Source of the DNA: Pseudomonadota bacterium
GTDB lineage: Bacteria > Pseudomonadota > Alphaproteobacteria > Sphingomonadales > Sphingomonadaceae
Assembly (NCBI GenBank): GCA_023389105.1
Contig: JAEWEY010000005.1
Location: forward strand, 124,001 to 188,000
Length of the DNA stretch: 64,000 nucleotides
Direction of reading: 5' to 3'
The translations under genes were made by a program, and so were the position numbers. The notes under the pieces are model-generated. The model saw only the letters and a program-made list of their open reading frames with translations, searched no databases and was not told the DNA's origin. Positions 60,270 through 64,000 of the stretch are shown piece after piece. Each line of letters opens with the position of its first letter. The stretch's first letter is position 1.

Positions 60270-62168
60270 TCAGCCCGTCAGCTGGGCGATCGCGGTGGCC
60301 AACGCCTCGTAGTCATAAGGTTTGCGCAGGATCGGAAACCGGCGCTGGTCCAGAGGAATGAACTGCTTGCTGCTGTAGCCGCTGGCCAACAGCACCGGCA
60401 GTTCCGGCTGGATGCTGCGAATATGCTCGGCCAGCTCAAGCCCGGTTTTTCCGGGCATGACTATGTCGGAAAATACGAGATCGAAGTTCCGCTCCTCGAG
60501 CCTGCTCAGCGCCTCGTCAGCGTCGGCCGCCTCGATCACCTCGCAGCCGAGGTCGGTCAGTAGTTGATGGGCGAAGTAGCGGACATGCTCGCTATCCTCG
60601 ACCAGCAGCACCTTCATCCCCGGTTTTACCTTGGCGCCGGAGCCTTCGTGCACCCTGGCTTCTTCAGGCTTGTGTGTCCGCGGCAGCCAGATTTCGACGC
60701 TTGTCCCACGTCCGACTTCCGATCGGATCTCCGCCGCGCCGCCCGACTGAACGGCGAAGCCATGAATTTGAGGGAGTCCGAGACCCGTTCCCTTGCCTGT
60801 GGGCTTGGTGGTGAAGAAGGGCTCGAAAACCCGTTCGAGCTTGTCCTTTGGTATGCCCTCGCCGTGATCGGTGATGGTCAGGCTGACGCCCTCCTGCGCC
60901 TCCCGCTCGCGGTTCCGCAAGGTAAGTTCGATCCGCCCTCCTTCCGGCATGGCATCCCGCGCGTTTAGCACAGCGTTCAACAACGCCGCTTCCAACCCGG
61001 TGGGGTCGATCTCCACCAGCCACAGTTTGGGGGAGAAATCGAGCTTCAATTCGTACCGGCTGCCAAGCGTGCGCTGCAGCATCTCGCTGATCGCGTCCAG
61101 CCGAACGCTGAGGTTGAGCACTTCCGGCTCCAGCGGTTGACGGCGCGCAAACGCCAGCAATTGCGACGTCAGGCTCGCTGCCCGCTCCGACGTCTCCAGC
61201 ATTACGTGGAGGTACCGCTTCTGCTTTTCCGGCGACAGGTCGTGTTGCCGAAGCAGGAAGTCGGCCGATCCGCGAATGACGGTCAGCAAATTGTTGAAAT
61301 CGTGCGCGATGCCGCCGGCCAACTCACCCAGTGCCTGCAGCTTCTGCGACTGCAGCAGCGCCTCCTGCGTACTTCGCAATTCTCCTTCGGCTTGCTTGCG
61401 CTCGCTAATGTCGCGGGTGATTTTGGCGAACCCGACATGCTTGCCTGCCTCGTCGTAGATCGGATCGATCAGGACATGCGCCCAGAAGGGCGTGCCGTCC
61501 TTGCGCACCCGCTGCGCTTCGGCCTCAAATTTCCCTTCGCGCAACGCGGTGGCCAGCGCGTGGGCCGGGGCGCCGCGCTCCCGATCCGCTTCGGTGTAGA
61601 AGCGGGAGAAATGCTGGCCGATGATTTCGCGTTCCTCATAGCCCTTGATGGCCTGGGCGCCTGAGTTCCAGCTGGTAATCTTGCCCGTGGGATCAAGCAT
61701 GTAGATCGCGTAGTCGCGCACGCCCTGCACCAGCATGCGAAACTGCAGATCGCTTTCGTACCTTGCCTGCTCCAGCTGGCGCTTTTCGGTCACGTCGCGC
61801 GTGATCTTCGCAAAGCCGATCAGGTCTCCATTGCGATCACGGATGGGATCGATAACCGCATGGACCCAGAAGCGACTGCCGTCCTTGCGAAGCCGCCAGC
61901 CTTCCGCTTCGAACCGTCCTTCGCGGGCAGCGGTCTCCAGCGCCAGTGCTGGCAAGCCGGCCGCCGCATCCTCCGGCGTGAAAAAGCGGGAGAAATGCTC
62001 ACCTATGATCTCGTCCGCCGAATAGCCCTTGAACCGTTCAGCACCCGCATTCCACGTCACTACATGGCCGACGGGATCCAGCATGTAGATCGCATAGTCG
62101 GTGACCGACTGGACGAGCAGCTCGAAGCGGCGATTTGCAAGTTCGTCCTCTTGGTCGGTACCACTCAT
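60270..62168 (-). CDS. Hybrid histidine kinase: PAS-PAS-HisKA-HATPase-REC
   Basis: A soluble 632-residue sensor kinase. Two PAS domains (about 15-130 and 145-260) are close copies of each other, each with DYAIYMLDP..G, HFSRF and GFAKITRD. They are followed by the phosphoryl-accepting His in AGGIAHDFNNLLTV near residue 290, an ATP domain with GTGLGLPQIHG, and a C-terminal receiver (VLLVEDSEHVR, phospho-Asp in FSDIVMPG, KPYDYEAL). No membrane helix is seen, so the signal is cytosolic. PAS ligand unknown; the LOV cysteine motif is absent. It has no response-regulator gene beside it. Confidence 0.93.
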   Translation of the reverse strand: MSGTDQEDELANRRFELLVQSVTDYAIYMLDPVGHVVTWNAGAERFKGYSADEIIGEHFSRFFTPEDAAAGLPALALETAAREGRFEAEGWRLRKDGSRFWVHAVIDPIRDRNGDLIGFAKITRDVTEKRQLEQARYESDLQFRMLVQGVRDYAIYMLDPTGKITSWNSGAQAIKGYEEREIIGQHFSRFYTEADRERGAPAHALATALREGKFEAEAQRVRKDGTPFWAHVLIDPIYDEAGKHVGFAKITRDISERKQAEGELRSTQEALLQSQKLQALGELAGGIAHDFNNLLTVIRGSADFLLRQHDLSPEKQKRYLHVMLETSERAASLTSQLLAFARRQPLEPEVLNLSVRLDAISEMLQRTLGSRYELKLDFSPKLWLVEIDPTGLEAALLNAVLNARDAMPEGGRIELTLRNREREAQEGVSLTITDHGEGIPKDKLERVFEPFFTTKPTGKGTGLGLPQIHGFAVQSGGAAEIRSEVGRGTSVEIWLPRTHKPEEARVHEGSGAKVKPGMKVLLVEDSEHVRYFAHQLLTDLGCEVIEAADADEALSRLEERNFDLVFSDIVMPGKTGLELAEHIRSIQPELPVLLASGYSSKQFIPLDQRRFPILRKPYDYEALATAIAQLTG

Positions 62169-62316
62169 CCGAAATCCCGTATTGACGCCCCGGGGCCAGT
62201 GCTCTGGCCCCGGTTCACGGTTAGGGCAAGTCGTTTGAGCAGCGCCTAACCAAAGTTAGTCGCCGCTTGCGTTGGGGTACTCGGGTGCTGCCTCCACACT
62301 AGCTAAGCTCGGCTTC

Positions 62317-62925
62317 TTAGCGGCTTCCGCCACTAAGATCAGTCGCGGGCTTGCCGACGCTATAGGATTCGCTCGACTGTTTCGCGACGCGAGCCTCTTC
62401 GTCGGCCTCGTGGAAACGCTCCGCAGCCTTATCCATTTGGGCGCTCGCATCTTGCATCATTTGTCCCATGCTCGACATGGTCACCTGCCGGACGACGTCC
62501 TTCCTGAGTTCCTGATCGAAGGGCCTGCCGGTCAGCTGGGCGTCCACCGCTTCAGCGGCGAGCCGCTGGATCTGGGACTTGATCATTCGGCGTGCATCCT
62601 TGTTGCGCCAATGATCGTCTGGGGCAGTCCCATCCAGATAATAGACGGTCACGACGCTGGCGGCGTCGCCTTTCGGATCGACCTTGGCGATGATCCGACC
62701 GAGATCCTCGCCCTCATGCGTGAACTGCCACACCACGGCATTGTCGCCGGGGATTGATTCGAAGCTCGCGTGCACCGGATTGAGCCCGCCGGGCAGTTCA
62801 TCCATCCCCGGTGCCGTTCCGATCGAGCTTAGGCTTTCGAAGGCCTGAACCGGTGCAACTTGGTATGTCGTTCCACCGCAGGCGCTGAGCAGCAACGCGG
62901 CAATGCCAATGATCGTCTTACGCAT
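62317..62925 (-). CDS. Exported lipoprotein of unknown family, paralogue of the next gene
   Basis: A 202-residue lipoprotein (lipobox LLSACG) beginning MRKTIIGIAALLLSACGG. The mature part has a beta-rich domain (DNAVVWQFTHEGEDLGRIIAKVDP) and a helical region (VDAQLTGRPFDQELRKDVVRQV, MGQMMQDASAQMDKAAERF). GGGGAT precedes the ATG. The adjacent upstream gene encodes a protein with the same layout (VDAALDGRPVDPQ at the same place), so this is a tandem duplication. Function unknown. Confidence 0.68.
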   Translation of the reverse strand: MRKTIIGIAALLLSACGGTTYQVAPVQAFESLSSIGTAPGMDELPGGLNPVHASFESIPGDNAVVWQFTHEGEDLGRIIAKVDPKGDAASVVTVYYLDGTAPDDHWRNKDARRMIKSQIQRLAAEAVDAQLTGRPFDQELRKDVVRQVTMSSMGQMMQDASAQMDKAAERFHEADEEARVAKQSSESYSVGKPATDLSGGSR

Positions 62926-62947
62926 GATGTATCCCCGTTCTCTTGTT

Positions 62948-63610
62948 TCAATTGTTGTCGCGCAGGTAAGTTGTCGGTCTACCCGCCTCCGCACTAGGCT
63001 TGGTCGCAGCCGCCATGCTTTCTCGCGGTGAAGCTGGCCGGATTGCAGAGTAGGGGTCGGCGCTCCCGACACCGGACGCCTGCAGCTGCTCGGCCACATC
63101 GGTAAACATGTCCTGGGTGATCTGTCCGACTTCCCGGATTTGCTCCGGATGCGCTGCCGCATTGTCGGCGAAGGCGCGCATCGCGCGCTGCGGGTCGACC
63201 GGGCGCCCATCCAGCGCCGCGTCGACACGCTCGTAGAAGCTCGTCTCGGCGTAGCTGCGCATGAACTTCGTCGAAAGCAGGCGATCACCGTATCCGCCAT
63301 CCATGCTTCCGTTGCGATATGACAGCAGTACCCGCGTTTTCGCCGGCCCTTCGGATGTCAGCGTGGCGGTGAAGCTTCCGGCCGGACGGCTGCCCGCCCG
63401 TACGTTCCAGGTCAGGGTGTTGCCAATTTCGGTGAAGGTGCTCGATGCGCCAGTCGCCGCTGGCGATTGGTCCGGAAACTGAACGCCCTCAAGCCGCAGC
63501 CGCGCATCGTCGATCGACAGATTATAGACTTCGCCGCGGTCGAACGCGCCGCCGGCATAGAGTCCGCCCACTGCCAGTCCCGACGCCGTAATGACTGCCA
63601 ATGTCTTCAC
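62948..63610 (-). CDS. Exported protein of unknown family, paralogue of the preceding lipoprotein
   Basis: A 220-residue protein with a GTG start and a signal-like N-terminus (KTLAVITASGLAVGGLYAGGA). It shares with its neighbour a beta-rich domain (GNTLTWNVRAGSRPAGSF, TRVLLSYRNGS) and the VDAALDGRPVDPQ helix region, then a tail rich in Ala, Ser and Pro. The two genes are 22 bp apart in the same direction. It is the gene nearest to ftsZ, transcribed away from it. Confidence 0.68.
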   Translation of the reverse strand: MKTLAVITASGLAVGGLYAGGAFDRGEVYNLSIDDARLRLEGVQFPDQSPAATGASSTFTEIGNTLTWNVRAGSRPAGSFTATLTSEGPAKTRVLLSYRNGSMDGGYGDRLLSTKFMRSYAETSFYERVDAALDGRPVDPQRAMRAFADNAAAHPEQIREVGQITQDMFTDVAEQLQASGVGSADPYSAIRPASPRESMAAATKPSAEAGRPTTYLRDNN

Positions 63611-63945
63611 GCCAACCTGCCGTTGCCCAATCCAGCGACAACGACATGTAATTGATGAGAGTTAGCAATCCGCTAAAGCTAAGGAGCTTTGCATCAACGC
63701 GAGCGGGTCGCGGTCAAGGCGGCGCGCGATCGTTGCCGGACCTGCGCCCCCGCATAATTGGCAGCGTACCGCCGTCGTCCGGCCTCAAGCTGTGGAAAAC
63801 TGAGTCCTCGCGGCGACACTTTCCACCATTTTTTCGGCACGCGTTAACTTTTTTCCTTGGCTTGGGACTCGCAATGATTCAAAGATTCATGCCGGAAGGT
63901 CAACGCGTTGCGCGTTTCGGGGCGCTGCTGGGGAGGTTTGGGGAC
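63611..63945. other. 335-bp divergent intergenic region upstream of ftsZ
   Basis: No gene is seen. It holds promoters for ftsZ and for the divergent exported-protein pair. The ftsZ-proximal half contains the DnaA-box-like and GANTC sites listed separately, an A/T-rich GTTAACTTTTTTCC run at 63842-63855 and a GGGGAGG ribosome site. Confidence 0.6.
63791..63888 (+). promoter_or_regulatory. Cell-cycle regulatory cluster before ftsZ: four GANTC sites and a DnaA-box-like site
   Basis: GANTC, the target of the CcrM methylase, occurs at 63802-63806, 63866-63870, 63876-63880 and 63884-63888. A DnaA-box-like TTTTCCACA lies on the minus strand at 63791-63799, one base from consensus. In Caulobacter, ftsZ is controlled by DnaA, GcrA and CcrM, so the cluster is suggestive here. 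Confidence 0.45.
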
Positions 63946-64000
63946 ATGAGCATCGATTTCATTCGGCCGGAAGTGGACGAACTCCGCCCGCGCATCAGCG
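63946..64000 (+). CDS. ftsZ: Cell division protein FtsZ, N-terminus only
   Basis: The last 55 bases encode MSIDFIRPEVDELRPRIS, which matches the start of alphaproteobacterial FtsZ proteins (usually followed by VIGVGGAGGNAI, outside the window). FtsZ is the tubulin-like GTPase that forms the division ring. GGGGAGG and GGGGAC lie just upstream of the ATG. With only 18 residues visible the call is from pattern recognition, supported by the nearby ftsA-containing dcw cluster and the cell-cycle-type upstream region. Confidence 0.82.
   Translation, partial: MSIDFIRPEVDELRPRIS

Noticed and set aside
63842..63855. CtrA binding site (TTAA-N7-TTAA) before ftsZ
   Set aside because: Only one TTAA half-site is present in the A/T-rich run; the second half is missing.

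Overview
The window is chromosomal DNA from an alphaproteobacterium, most likely of the Sphingomonadales. Base composition is GC-rich, genes are tightly packed with many 4-base start/stop overlaps, and no rRNA, tRNA, IS element, CRISPR array or prophage was recognised. The assignment rests on a PEPxxWA-CTERM protein, the serC-serA pair, an alphaproteobacterial division-gene order and several small proteins typical of sphingomonads. It is an inference from protein style, not from a marker gene.

Positions 1-17.3 kb carry housekeeping and envelope genes: a partial PhzF protein, a cation efflux pump and pdxH; a DnaJ-like protein, a BrkB membrane protein and fabI; purA; a small lipoprotein and a PEP-CTERM protein; serine biosynthesis (serC-serA) behind a two-hairpin leader; an M23 peptidase and erpA. 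At 12-13.8 kb a micro-operon of two tiny genes plus a secreted protein faces a HTH regulator that has three 10-bp repeats just before its start. xthA, an acetyltransferase-like protein and a fatty acid desaturase follow.

Positions 17.4-40.6 kb hold rplQ without rpoA, a prolyl oligopeptidase, guaA with a broken TIR-domain remnant in front, two secreted enzymes, a two-component system, small basic exported proteins, an Rrf2 regulator and panB. Then come the yfgM-bamB-der block, an Hpt protein, purL with a DUF3052 gene that apparently starts at CTG, a serine hydrolase and a small membrane pair.

Positions 40.6-57.7 kb are the dcw cluster: mraZ-rsmH-ftsL-ftsI-murE-murF-mraY-murD-ftsW-murG-murC-murB-ddl-ftsQ-ftsA. 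Together these make lipid II precursors from UDP-MurNAc onwards and build the divisome. Four 10-bp CCCA repeats upstream of mraZ look like the MraZ operator.

ftsZ, which normally follows ftsA directly, begins only at 63946. The 6.3 kb between them hold an MFS transporter whose only plausible start is a CTG overlapping the ftsA stop, and six genes on the opposite strand: hemerythrin, a small membrane protein, an exported protein, a tandem-PAS hybrid histidine kinase and two paralogous exported proteins. The stretch before ftsZ has four GANTC sites and a DnaA-box-like site within about 100 bp, suggesting CcrM/GcrA/DnaA-type cell-cycle control. The split division cluster, the two CTG-start genes, the micro-operon and the TIR remnant are the main points of interest; no wholly new multi-gene system is evident.
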